Shown here one piece after another: positions 35,701 through 46,828 of a stretch of DNA of 64,000 nt; within the stretch, counting starts at the first letter, position 1; each line of letters opens with the position of its first letter. Position numbers and translations under genes: made by a program. This DNA is from Panorpa germanica. Its lineage: Eukaryota > Arthropoda > Insecta > Mecoptera > Panorpidae. The notes under the pieces were generated by a model. That model saw only the letters and a program-made list of their open reading frames with translations. It made no database searches and was not told the DNA's origin. The stretch covers positions 682,001 through 746,000 of the forward strand of contig OY783212.1 of the NCBI GenBank assembly GCA_963678705.1. The letters are read 5' to 3'.

Positions 35701-38319
35701 GAGACATAGGACACAAGCCCATTGAATTCGTTACGGATTAGCAAATAAACTAAAACTCACTGCTTCGGGCGTCCGTTGAACTGTGCGTTTTGATGGAGAC
35801 GGTCACTGCCTGTTCGATATTAGTGACGTAAATGTTCTTCTCAGTCGTCATGGGTGAGAAATCAGCATAACTTGGTTCGAACACGCTCCTAATTCCCATC
35901 TGAGAACATTTTTTTTAATTTATATGTAAATAATTTATAATTATTCACGCAAAAAAAAATACGTACCTTTTGTAAATCAGAAGTTAAAGTAATAAAACCA
36001 TTAACCATGAAATTCGGAATAGCTGCTTTAACAAAAGTGTCTCTCAATTGTCGCTGTATTTCTCTCAGGCTTGGAGAGTTCTGTTGCCTCATGTTATGCA
36101 CCAGGACGTCTATAAGATAACCATCTTCAGGAAGAATAATTAACAGATGGTATTTGTCGGAATCGAGCTCTAGTTGTAACGCAGCCGCGTGTAGATTTGG
36201 CAGAAACGTGAAAGGCAACATTTGGCAGTAGGACATGAACTCAGTGGTAACGATTTCATACGGATCGACGAAAAATGGAAGAACCATTGTTTGATTCTCT
36301 GGAACTAGTGGGTGATGATGCCCAGGATTAATATAGTGACCTCTACTAGCGCTGACAGACCTCTTAGCTATATTTAAGTCTGAAGAGTCTGCAGTTGATT
36401 CAGAAACAAAATCAGTAGACAAGAAATTTGTGCTTGAGTCGTCGAAATTGGTAGTTGTTTCAGATTCAATATCTTGCGCTGTTGATGAAATATCTGTAAA
36501 TATCGTTGTAGAATCTGCTAAATTATTTATATAATTTGGTTCCTCCGTAGATTGTGCTGCTGCAAAATTTTCAGGAAAATCAGAATAATTTTGATATTCT
36601 GCGTCTTCATTTTTTTCAGAACTAATTGGAAAATCAGTAGTAACGAAATTAGATTCAGAAGAAGTTGGAATATTTGTTTCCGTTTCATAAGGCGGCGGTG
36701 ATGTTGTAGTTTCTTTTTGCTGGGAAACTTCAGGTTTCGTAACAGGTGACTCAGTTTCCGGTGTTTCCGTTTTAAATGACGTTACTGATGTAGGTTCCGG
36801 TATAATGGTGGTTATTTCAGACGTAGATGATTCCTCGGGTAATATTGTAGCTTCTGAAGACATAACCGTTGAACTTTTTGTACTTATTTCAGTTTTTGCA
36901 GTTACTTCATCCATTTTTGAAGTCAACGTTGACGATTCGACAGTCGTGTCAGGTGCTGCTGTGGTCTGTACCACCGATAATATTTCAGTAGCGGTTTCAG
37001 ACACAGTAACAGAAGTAACAGTGACCTCATCCATTTTTGAAGTTGACGATTCGACAGTCGTGTCAGGCGCTGCTGTGGTCTGTACCACCGATAATATTTC
37101 AGTAGCGGTTTCAGACACAGTAACAGAAGTAACAGTGACCTCATCAATTTCCGGTTCAACTGTACTTGCAGACTCAACAGTTTGGTTTTTTAAATTTGTC
37201 TCATAATCGTAGCCGTAGAACTTTAGAATGGATTTATATTCATCTCTGAATGTAACGTTGCCACTATTTAACGACAACCCGGACAAAAAACTTTCACTTG
37301 GAATAAAGTAACTCTGCAAAGAAAGAAAGAAAAATCAATGAATGAAACAAGTTATGATCTTTCTGTATACCTTGAAAATTACTAATAGAAATTTTATTTT
37401 ACTGTCAATATAGTAACCAGCTACACACTTAAATATATAAATCTTAAATCAGTCAAAAAAGATTATATGTTAAAAAACATTTTTTATGTAACTGGTCACT
37501 TATGTTACGTTAGATAAACATTTAATATACATCGTTAAACACAGTATGTGTATTTAAGGTTTATCTAACATAAAAGAAGTTACCTATTACGTCAAAAAAA
37601 ATATACCCTAACATACGACGTTTACTTTACAGCTTTTTGAAATATTAATCTACTTTTTTTCATATCAAAATAATCATAAAACTTTAACCTCTGTTTTAAG
37701 AATTAAATGCTAATAGCTGCAAAGTAATAAAATAATACTTTCTTAGATTAAATACTAGTACGTTCTTTTTAAGTAAAATATTAATGAATGTATACATTCA
37801 TACCTAGGTATGTTTATATTATGTTTTCTTTATCTGATTCATATGAGTAAAAGAAATATATTAAATTTCGGTAAGTAATAACACGATTTTTCCATTAATT
37901 CCGTTGATTAATTAAATAGATTTATATATTGCAATTCTAAATAAGAATGTATTTAAATTGGATCAAATATAATATTGGTATAGACTTACTCTTAATCGCC
38001 TATGGACATCCCTATATCCAATCCGTACTAAATCTCTTTCCCACGGGAGCCCCAAGGCTTCATAAAGCTCCACCGCAGTGTGGCCATCCGATCCTTCATA
38101 AAGTGCGATCAAAACACTAGTTAATCCACATGGCGAAAACGCGATATTATTTTCATTTAAAAAACTATGTGAATGTAAAATATTAACACCAAGTTTATTT
38201 GTCACATCAACCATAATATTAATTGGTTCTTCATAGTAATTATCTACCCATGTGCTGTGTAGATAATTACATGAAATGTTATTAATAAAAAATATGTAAA
38301 TAAAAATATTAACACGCAT
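32793..38319 (-). CDS. Serpin with Ser/Thr-rich insert, probably non-inhibitory
   Basis: Exons 38319-37990, 37313-35967, 35899-35761, 32932-32793; phases agree, 651 aa (a plain serpin is about 380-420). Start chosen at MRVNIFIYIFFINNISCNYL, a signal peptide; longer in-frame starts exist. The N-terminal serpin part is NIAFSPCGLTSVLIALYEGS...TAVELYEALGLP. After YGYDYETNLKNQ comes a stretch of about 280 residues of Thr/Ser/Glu/Pro with a 37-residue tandem repeat and an AKRS dibasic site. The fold resumes near MLPFTFLPNLHAAALQLELD and LLIILPEDGYLIDVL. The usual helix F (NxWVxxxT) and strand 3A NAIYFKG signatures are not seen. The C-terminus is PVEFFANRPFVFFVVD...VALVIGRVINP. The hinge reads SIKTHSSTDARSR instead of EEGTEAAAAT, and the reactive loop is about two residues short, which argues against inhibition. 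Drosophila Spn28Dc is a long serpin that may be related (uncertain). The last intron holds two MITEs. Confidence 0.87.
33691..34334 (-). mobile_element. AATGGGCTTGTGTCC MITE, copy E
   Basis: Both ends present: AATGGGCTTGTGTCCTATG and ATGAGGACACAAGCCCATT. About 640 bp, in the last serpin intron, inverted relative to copy F nearby. It carries an 8-bp insertion (TTGATACT) near the left end relative to other copies. Confidence 0.88.
35109..35723 (+). mobile_element. AATGGGCTTGTGTCC MITE, copy F
   Basis: Both ends present: AATGGGCTTGTGTCCTCATT and AGGACACAAGCCCATT. 615 bp, the best complete copy here. It lies in the last serpin intron only about 40 bp from the splice donor. Confidence 0.9.
36907..37140 (-). 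repeat. Tandem repeat within the serpin insert
   Basis: Two near-identical in-frame units, 36907-37026 (120 bp) and 37027-37140 (114 bp), differing by a 6-bp indel (Leu-Thr) and very few substitutions. Each encodes DEVTVTSVTVSETATEIL followed by a VVQTTAAPDTTVESST segment. The near identity indicates a recent duplication and makes this a likely length polymorphism. Confidence 0.9.
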
Positions 38320-38926
38320 TGCTACGACGTCAAGCTCGTGTGGAAGACAATAAAGAATTACTGGTACTGGTATTCCTGGAGCTACTACTATGTTGCAGAT
38401 TATTATTTCGCATTGTTTGGCTGCGAGACCACGAGCATATGATATACAATATACATATGTACCATGTTTCAAACATTCTTTTATTATTGTCTTGATGGCA
38501 AGGTTATTCTAAAGGTGAGTGCACTTTGAATATAAATTTACCCGCTTAAAAGTCAAATGTGTTCTTAAGAAGAGTACTTAAATTGTTTAAAAAGAAATAT
38601 AAATGTCTATATTTTATTTTTAATACTAATAATATATTTTTAAATATTGTTTGTAATATTAACACTTATTTAATTATATATATATACCGAATAAAGATGA
38701 TTTATTTTAAAAAGGAGTCTTCGAATGTTATTTTTACTGGCTGACTGTTTTAGTACATCTCTGGTACATCTGTCAATTTTTTTGTTATCGTTAAGCATTT
38801 ACGCGGGTTTTCACCAGAGTTTGTTGGCTGTAATCAGGTGTAATTTTGTGCGATATAAGCTCTTTATTGAAAATTCATTATTTAGAACACCTATCGCTTT
38901 CATGTTCAATATAATTGTTATTAATA
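38320..38926. other. Divergent spacer between serpin and polymerase alpha
   Basis: About 600 bp with AT-rich DNA, including the 5' sequence of the serpin. No other gene seen. Confidence 0.5.
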
Positions 38927-41900
38927 ATGAGTGAATCACCATGTAAATATTTTTTATATTTTTATTTAAGATTAGTTTATAAATTTCCTATACTTTCTCT
39001 TGAGGTTATATTTTACTAACTTGCTTTCCTAATGAGTATTATGTTTATTTTTTGTTATTATTATTTATTAATTAAGCATTACCACGGGCAAAACGTCAAA
39101 AGTTAGATCGTCATGGTAGAGGTGCAGCATTTGAACGCTTAAAACAACTCAAAGGCTCTAAAAATAAATATGAAGTCAAAGAAAATGTGGACAATATCTA
39201 TGACACTCTTGACGAGAGGGAGTACGCCAAGATGGTTCTTAAGCGACAAGCTGATGACTGGATTGAGGATGATGGTATTTAAACTTTAGAGTACTTTTAG
39301 GTGTAAATATTTTGTTTATTATAAGATAAGATCTAGGTCTGTTAATTGACAGGTAGCTGTGGCTATGTTGAAGATGGTCGCGAAATTTTTGATGATGATG
39401 AATTGGATCCTCTTCCAACTAAAAAGGGCAAAGGTTCGGAATCAAGGAAACGTGCCCGAGTTTCAGATACTTCTAAAGGATCTATTCGAAGTTTAATTGG
39501 CAACATGATACCAAAAAAGAAAGAGGTAGTATGCAATATTTAATAATTCAAATACATAAATATTGAATTTAATTTATGTTTAAATTCCAGGCTCCAGTTA
39601 AGTTAGAAGAAGACAATATTTTAGCTGATATATTAGGTGAAATGGATTCAGGTTCTAAAACCATACAAAAAGATAAACCAGTTGCTGAGTCTTCGCAAAA
39701 CATGCAAGATGTGAATGAATTTGAAGCAGCTAAAAGTTATATGAAAAATTTTAGCAAAAAAAATAATAACGGTGTTATAAAAAATGTATTAACAAAAGCT
39801 GCACAAATGAAATGCGAAAAAGATGATGATGCTATTTTAAACAATATGATTTCAACGACATCGAAGAAATCTTCAGTTCGAGAGCCTAAATTTGAAAATA
39901 AAGAAACCGTTTTAAAAGAAACCAACGAAGAAAATAAGGAGGATAATAGCAATCAGCAAAAAGAAAATATATTAGAACTTGAAGAAGATTATATGAACGA
40001 TTTAGATTTCTCAGTTTTGGATGATGCTGAAAATCAATTTCAACAAGAAGTAAGTATTGATAAACCAGAAGTAGAATCTGTCGAGACCAAAGCTTCACAA
40101 AAACCTGTAGATACTGTTACAGAAGAACATTTACTTTCTGGTTGGCAAACTGTATGGGGCAACAAATCACTTGTGGATCAAGTTGTGGAAGACACGGTTG
40201 ATGTTAAAGACATAACTGGTAAAACAATTCGTATTTGGTGGTGGGACGCTTGGGAGGACCCTTATAAACGCCCTGGAGAAGTATTTCTATTCGGCAGAGT
40301 TGCACAACCAAATAAGAAAAATAATTCACAAAATGCCTCATCGTTAACATCATGTTGTATCAAAGTGACTAAGATTGAACGTGTTTTATTTTTACTACCT
40401 AGGGAATATGCTTTGGATCCAATAACATTGGAAGCAACCGATAAGAGAGTGTCAATGGTGGATGTATACGAAGAATTTAATACCACTATCGCGCCTAAGC
40501 TGGGCTTGTCTGCATTCCGTACTCGTAAAGTAACGAAGAACTATGCATTTGGTTTGCCCGGGGTTCCAAGTAAATCTGAATATTTAGAAGTTCGATATGA
40601 AAGTAATAAACCAGCCCCTAAAAAAGAAGAGAAGTTTGTAACAATTGCACATATATTTGGGGCAACCACAACACCATTGGAAGCATTTTTATTGGATAGA
40701 AAAATTAAAGGCCCCTGCTGGTTAGATATAAATAATGCGAAAATAGAACAAGACAAGCCGTTAAGCTGGTGTAAATTAGAACTGGTATGCGAAGGTCCAA
40801 AAAATGTTGTTCCCAGTGTTGATCGAGGAACAGCAATTCCACCTATTGTTGTATGTACACTTAATGTAAAATGTTCATTCAATCCAAAAACAGCTTCCAA
40901 CGAAGTAGCACTGATCAGTTTTCTTGTACATAAATCATTTCCAGTCGATAAAGCTGCTCCGAATCCTCCATTCCAACAACATTTTTGTGGTATTACTAGA
41001 CCATCAAACTGTACATTTCCATTGGATCTCGCATCTAAGTTGTCTTCGTACACAGTAACAAAAACATACAAACAAGATTCGGAACGGGCATTACTCAGCT
41101 GGTTCATGACAATGTTTTCAATGATCGATGCAGATTTAGTTGTCACTCATGATGCATTAGATTGTCAATTGGAGTTGTTGTGCCATCGAATTGCATCTCT
41201 GAAACTTCCAAATTGGTCTAAAACAGGTCGTCTTCGAATGAGTTCCAATTTTGGTAAAAAAGCTAAAGATTGGTTTATTGGCAGAATGATATGCGACGTA
41301 AAATTATCCGCAGAGGAGTTAATTAAATCACGAAGCTATGACCTGGACACCTTATGCGTAAATGTTTTAAAAATTAAAGAAGGTGAAAGGATTGATATAT
41401 CTAATGAGGAATTGAATAGAATGTACGGATCATCAGAGAGTCTCTTGAAATTAATATCTCTTACAATGCAGGATGCTTCTTACGTTGTGAGACTGATGTG
41501 TGAATTAAATGTACTTCCCTTGGCGTTACAAATTACAAACATTGCTGGTAATTTAATGTCAAGAACGTTACAAGGAGGACGTTCGGAAAGAAATGAATTT
41601 TTATTGCTTCATGCTTTTACAGAGCGTGATTATATAGTACCTGATAAAAAGGTACGTGAGTGGACACGTGACAATGATACAACTGATACCACCCTTAAAC
41701 AAGTTGGTCGGAAAAAGCCAGCCTATTCTGGAGGGTTAGTACTTGAACCCAAAAAAGGATTTTATGATAAGTTAATATTGTTAATGGACTTCAATTCGTT
41801 GTATCCGAGCATTATTCAAGAATATAATATATGCTTCACAACTGTTCAAGCACCAGAGGATGATACAGAAAATATAATACTTCCTGATAACAGTGTAGAA

Positions 41901-43734
41901 TTGGGAGTTCTACCAACTCAAATTCGAAAACTTGTAAATAGCCGCCGGGAAGTAAAAAAATTAATGTTGAATCCAGATTTATCTCCAGATCTTAAAATGC
42001 AGTACAATATAAGACAAATGGCTCTTAAATTAACCGCTAATTCCATGTATGGATGTTTAGGATTTTCGCATTCCAGATTTTTTGCGCAACATTTAGCTGC
42101 ATTGGTCACACAAAAAGGACGTGATATTTTAATTAACACAAGAGATTTAGTACAAAAATTACAGTATGATGTTATTTACGGAGACACTGACAGTATTATG
42201 ATAAATACAAATATTCTTGATTATGATCAGGTGTTCAAAATTGGTTCAAGCATTAAACAAGCTGTTAATAAAATTTATAAGCAAATTGAATTGGATATAG
42301 ATGGTGTTTTTAGATACTTACTTTTACTTAAAAAAAAGAAATATGCTGCAGTCACAATATCTAAATCTAAAAATGGAGAATTTACTATGGTTCAGGAACA
42401 TAAGGGTTTAGATATAGTACGACGAGATTGGTCTCAAATATCAGTAATGGCAGGAAAAGTAATATTGGAGGAAATATTATCGGATATTCAATCAGATGAA
42501 AGAATTGAAAATATACATAAGCATTTAGAGAAATTTAAAGAAAATATTGAAGATTCTTCAGTGCCACTTTCACTACTGACAATTACTAAGCAGCTAACAA
42601 AAGCGCCTCATGAATATGCAAACACTCAAAGTCTTCCACATGTACAAGTAGCGATTAGAATGAATTCCACTCATAACAAACGCTATAAGAAAGGTGACAT
42701 GGTGTCTTATGTTATTTGCGAAGACGGTACTGAAAATGCAGCGACACAAAGAGCTTACCACTTAGATGAATTGAAATCTTCTGATGGAAAGTTGAAAATT
42801 GATATTAAATATTATTTAGCACAACAAATTCATCCTGTAGTCACTAGATTATGTGAACCTATTGAAGGAACTGATGCAAGTCGGATTGCAGGCTGTTTAG
42901 GACTCGATCCCGCTGCTTTCAAAGTAGCAGCAGCAAAGTTAGTATTATTTAATTTAATCACCATTAAGTAATTTTTAAATATAGCTTCTATATATGTTCA
43001 TTTATTATGTAGGGTCCAACGTCAGAGGGATGAATTGGGAATAGGTGAAAAAATTCTAACTTCGTCTTACGAAAAGTTCAGCATGTCAGAAAAATTTTCG
43101 TTCAAGTGTGTCTCCTGTAAAACTGTTAACCAATTTGCTTCGGCTTTCAAGCGCGTTGAGTCGTCACTAATTCCAGTTTTAGAAAAATGTGCAAATGCTG
43201 AATGTAAATTAGCTCCATATGAATATTTACATTATATTCAAAATATGTTAAGTTTACGAATAAAAGAATTCATAAGAAAATTTTACGATAATTGGATGAT
43301 ATGCGACGAACCATCATGTGCAAGATCAACTAGAATAATATCTCATTTTATACGAAAAGGGCGACCAGCATGCCTGGCTTGTGGTAAAGGGGGTCTTCAG
43401 AGGCAATATACAGAAAGAGAATTGTATATGCAACTAAACTATTTTCTATATATTTTTGATTTACATAAGCACGACATAAAATGTAAGTAACTTTTCAACC
43501 GAACTGATATATTAAAAAGCGGCTACTCTTATTTCATTTATACATATTGTTCTAGCTGTACGAATATCTCCGCAAGCTGAAGATGCATACAACATACTAA
43601 AGGAAACCGTTGATCGTGTTTTAAGAAATTCAGGATATTCTATTGTTAAGTTGTCCCAAATTTTTTCACAGTTGCATCCTGAAAGTTTTGCTGATCGGCA
43701 GACAGTTAATATGGAACTAGTTAGTGATTCTTAA
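38927..43734 (+). CDS. POLA1: DNA polymerase alpha catalytic subunit
   Basis: Exons: 38927-38942, 39077-39274, 39353-39525, 39591-42967, 43013-43482, 43556-43734; sum 4413 nt, 1470 aa, normal for the family. B-family polymerase that, with primase, starts every Okazaki fragment in the nucleus. The N-terminal part has the conserved [20 protein letters not shown] and [13 protein letters not shown]. The catalytic core has [10 protein letters not shown] (Asp near residue 862), KLTANSMYG and YGDTDS (Asp near 994 and 996), which carry the metal-binding aspartates. The C-terminal region has two Cys clusters ([40 protein letters not shown]) for primase and B-subunit binding. The exonuclease motifs are degenerate, as usual in alpha. 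One exon of 3.4 kb holds most of the core. Confidence 0.97.
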
Positions 43735-43959
43735 TAATTTTTATTTCAAAAGTATTTTTTAGTTCTATTTATTTTTCATTTTACTAATTATATTACTACT
43801 TAACAATGGAAAAATTCCAAATATATATAAGCATGTAATATATTCAAATCGTTATAAAATATAACGATGACAAAATATTAATTGTAACATGTAATGAAAA
43901 TAATAATATTCTTTAAAAATAAACATTTGTTTTGTTATGAGGTTTCTACATTATCATAT

Positions 43960-44236
43960 CTTCGGCGACCTTACTATCCATGTATGCTCGGTTTCTTTCG
44001 CCCGAGAGCGTTAATGCCTGATGCCAGACAACTGTGTCTATGGATTCAATCCCCGAACCAGAGCTATATTTTCTGGGTTTGGTTGTCGACGTTTAATTTA
44101 TGATGTGAGAGCTCAGAATACGTTGTTCAGACATAATTGATCAGATATACGGGCCACGGCACCGTGAAAACTGACAACAAAAGTAAGAGGCCGTCTGTGA
44201 TAAGACTCAGCATCGGCAATAGGCCGACGTTAAATA
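43960..44236 (+). mobile_element. tRNA-derived SINE-like copy 1
   Basis: Diverged B-box-like GGATTCAATCC (near 44042), then CCGAACCAGAGCTATATTT, and a tail AATAGGCCGACGTTAAAT followed by an A run. The B-box context and tail match the copy at 50556-50722, which has a better Pol III B box. The 5' border is uncertain. Confidence 0.55.
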
Positions 44237-44691
44237 AAAAAAAAAACGGTGTTCGTACACGAATACTTTAGCTATAGTAGCGGATGTTTTCTTGGTTCGT
44301 GACCGTGCATTCGCTTTAGGTATGAGTATACTAACACGTATTGAGCTACTCTAACATTACTTAAAAACTTAAAACCATACTTTCCTTCAAGGAGAAAGTA
44401 TAAAGAGTTACAACGCAACGCAAATCCTAAATTACCTAAACCTGCGTAAACCACACCGCTGCCTATTCTAAGAAAGTTTCTATTCAAATGCTCATACACA
44501 ATTAGTACTACTATTGACTACTATCAACAACCTCCTAGTGTGCTCTAGTGAGTAAAGGATAGAATACTTGGTACAGACGTTCGTAAAAATTCTAATAAGA
44601 TGGTACTAGATTCCACTAGACTCTCGAAAGTTTGACAGTTTCCTTGTACGTTTAAAATTCAAACTGTGACACACTTCAGTTCTAAGATAAA
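44237..44691. other. Unassigned sequence left of the assembly gap
   Basis: Less AT-rich than its surroundings. A 75-codon frame on the minus strand (44272-44499) resembles nothing I recognise. It may be part of a mobile element cut by the gap; I do not call a gene. Confidence 0.3.
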
Positions 44692-44891
44692 NNNNNNNNN
44701 NNNNNNNNNNNNNNNNNNNNNNNNNNNNNNNNNNNNNNNNNNNNNNNNNNNNNNNNNNNNNNNNNNNNNNNNNNNNNNNNNNNNNNNNNNNNNNNNNNNN
44801 NNNNNNNNNNNNNNNNNNNNNNNNNNNNNNNNNNNNNNNNNNNNNNNNNNNNNNNNNNNNNNNNNNNNNNNNNNNNNNNNNNNNNNNNNNN
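44692..44891. other. Assembly gap (200 N)
   Basis: Run of exactly 200 N, probably a scaffold gap of unknown true size. Confidence 1.
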
Positions 44892-45863
44892 TTAAATAGT
44901 TTGCGATAGATACAAATATATAGTACGTTTCAATTTTAGTAAAATCATCAACATGGAATAGTCTGTTATTTAAGTCTTTATTAATGAACTAATTTGTAAA
45001 TACGAGAAACATATTTAACGCATTTCGTCTACGTCAAATGATGATTAAATCTGCAATTCACTCTCGTAACTACCCTGGCCACAATGTTTTAAAATCCATT
45101 AGTATCATCAGATATGCTAGTATATTACTATATTACTGATATTATTAAATTAATGTTTTACATAAACAAAAACTAAGTCATTTTAGGGCACTTTTTATTA
45201 CTAAATAGTATTAGCATAATTTATTATAAAGTATAGGTAATGAAAATTATTCAAAGTTTATTAATTGATATGTTTAATATTTAAAATCGAGCTTGCGTAA
45301 ACTTAATATATAGTTTGTGATCTGTTTTTGTTGTAGTTATTAAACAAAATTAGGAATAACTTTTAGTAAAGGTATAATTGTTTACTCCAGAAGTTTTAAT
45401 TATATATACATGTATTTATATTGTAGTTTTGTTTGGAAAATATAATATATATTGATATAACTGTTTATTTGTAAATTGGTATATTTAAAAAAAACATATA
45501 TTTCAAAATCTTTTATCTTTTAATTTATTTTTGTTACATTATTATACTTACATATATTTATATATTTAAACATATATATCATGGTAGAACTTGGCTTACA
45601 TTAAATATTTACAATAATGTTAATAAATTCGTTCCTTTTTTTAAAGAATCTTTATGAATTGCATTTTGCTAATTTAATTGTTTGATTAATTTAACATTTT
45701 AAATTTTACTACGAATATGAGAAGTTCTCTTGATTTTATAATATAACTACACTACTTAGTGTTCTGCAATACAATAATTACAATAATTCAAGCAATAAAT
45801 TATAATGTATGTACAAGGTAAAAATAAACATAATAATTTTATATAGCATCTGTGCACATACCA
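44892..45863. other. AT-rich spacer
   Basis: About 1 kb between the gap and the SMIM8 stop codon. No gene, RNA or repeat recognised. Confidence 0.55.
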
Positions 45864-46287
45864 TCACTGATCCCATTTTGATTTCTTTTTAGTAAACTTC
45901 TCTGACCCATCTTCTGTAATAGCAGAATAGAAACCCATGCTCTCATATTTCGACCTCATGTAAGCGATATATCCCAAACTAACTGTGATTCCGACTAAAC
46001 CGAGAGCCATTATGACTATGTTCTGAAATATATATAATATTAATTATGTTATAATTTAGCAATGGAATATGAATTGAACTTTTGTTGCAGTAAATATTCG
46101 AATTAGTATTAATTACTAGATGAATGACACTTTACTTCTAAACTATGTAAGATTATGTTGCATAATAACTTAACATATTTACCGGTTTTGCATATAATTC
46201 AAAATTTACGGCCCTAAAAAGGCCTGTAGATCGCATAGATCGAATTCCATCACCAGGTTGTGGTTGTGGGGCCTGATCTTTCGTCAT
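45864..46287 (-). CDS. SMIM8: Small integral membrane protein 8
   Basis: Two exons: 46287-46183 and 46022-45864, 87 aa. The protein has the family's conserved core TGLFRAVNFELYAKP just before a single transmembrane helix (VIMALGLVGITVSLGYIAYM), and the family's C-terminal end KKKSKWD. Vertebrate SMIM8 (about 97 aa) has the same order: LFRAVNPEL..KP, helix, KTSKWD. Its function is not established. It is head-to-head with Serinc (start codons 541 bp apart). Confidence 0.88.
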
Positions 46288-46828
46288 TTTGAACGAAACC
46301 AAATATTTAACCTAGCTCTACTTATGTGCTTATGACATTCAATTTGACAGCTTTATGGCAGAGTGGCAGAGATCACAAACCACTGAATATTGTGTGGTTT
46401 GTGCAAACTGGTGCAAACGTTTGTGGTGCAAACCACGCAGAGATAATACCAAGGGACACCAAAGAATAATACGGATAATACTTTACAATACTTTAGTTCT
46501 ATTAGGATTGTTTAGGATCTTTTAGAAAGATTTGTTGGTTCAGCACAAACTATTCAGTTCTATTATATGGACACACATAGACATCTATGTTTTTAAATTG
46601 GAAGTATTTAGCTAAGTTTATCTTCAGATTACATCCGCGGGATGACAGATTACATCCCAGCCGTTCATGTTAAAATTTGTGAAAACAAATGACTCACTAA
46701 ATGACAGTGAAAATAATTGTTGAGATAGAACTGTCATAACTTCATCACCTAAATATTTTTAATTATAAAATTCATATATCCTATAAAAATTACCGTGTTA
46801 AATTGACTATAAATAACAATTAAAAAGT
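46288..46828. promoter_or_regulatory. Shared upstream region of SMIM8 and Serinc
   Basis: 541 bp between two divergent start codons. It has short inverted GTGTGGTTTGTGC/GTGCAAACCAC stretches near 46380-46440 and no other gene. A bidirectional promoter is inferred from layout only. Confidence 0.4.

Noticed and set aside
40541-41146. 201-codon minus-strand frame inside polymerase alpha
   Set aside because: Antisense to the conserved polymerase core; the sense frame explains the openness.
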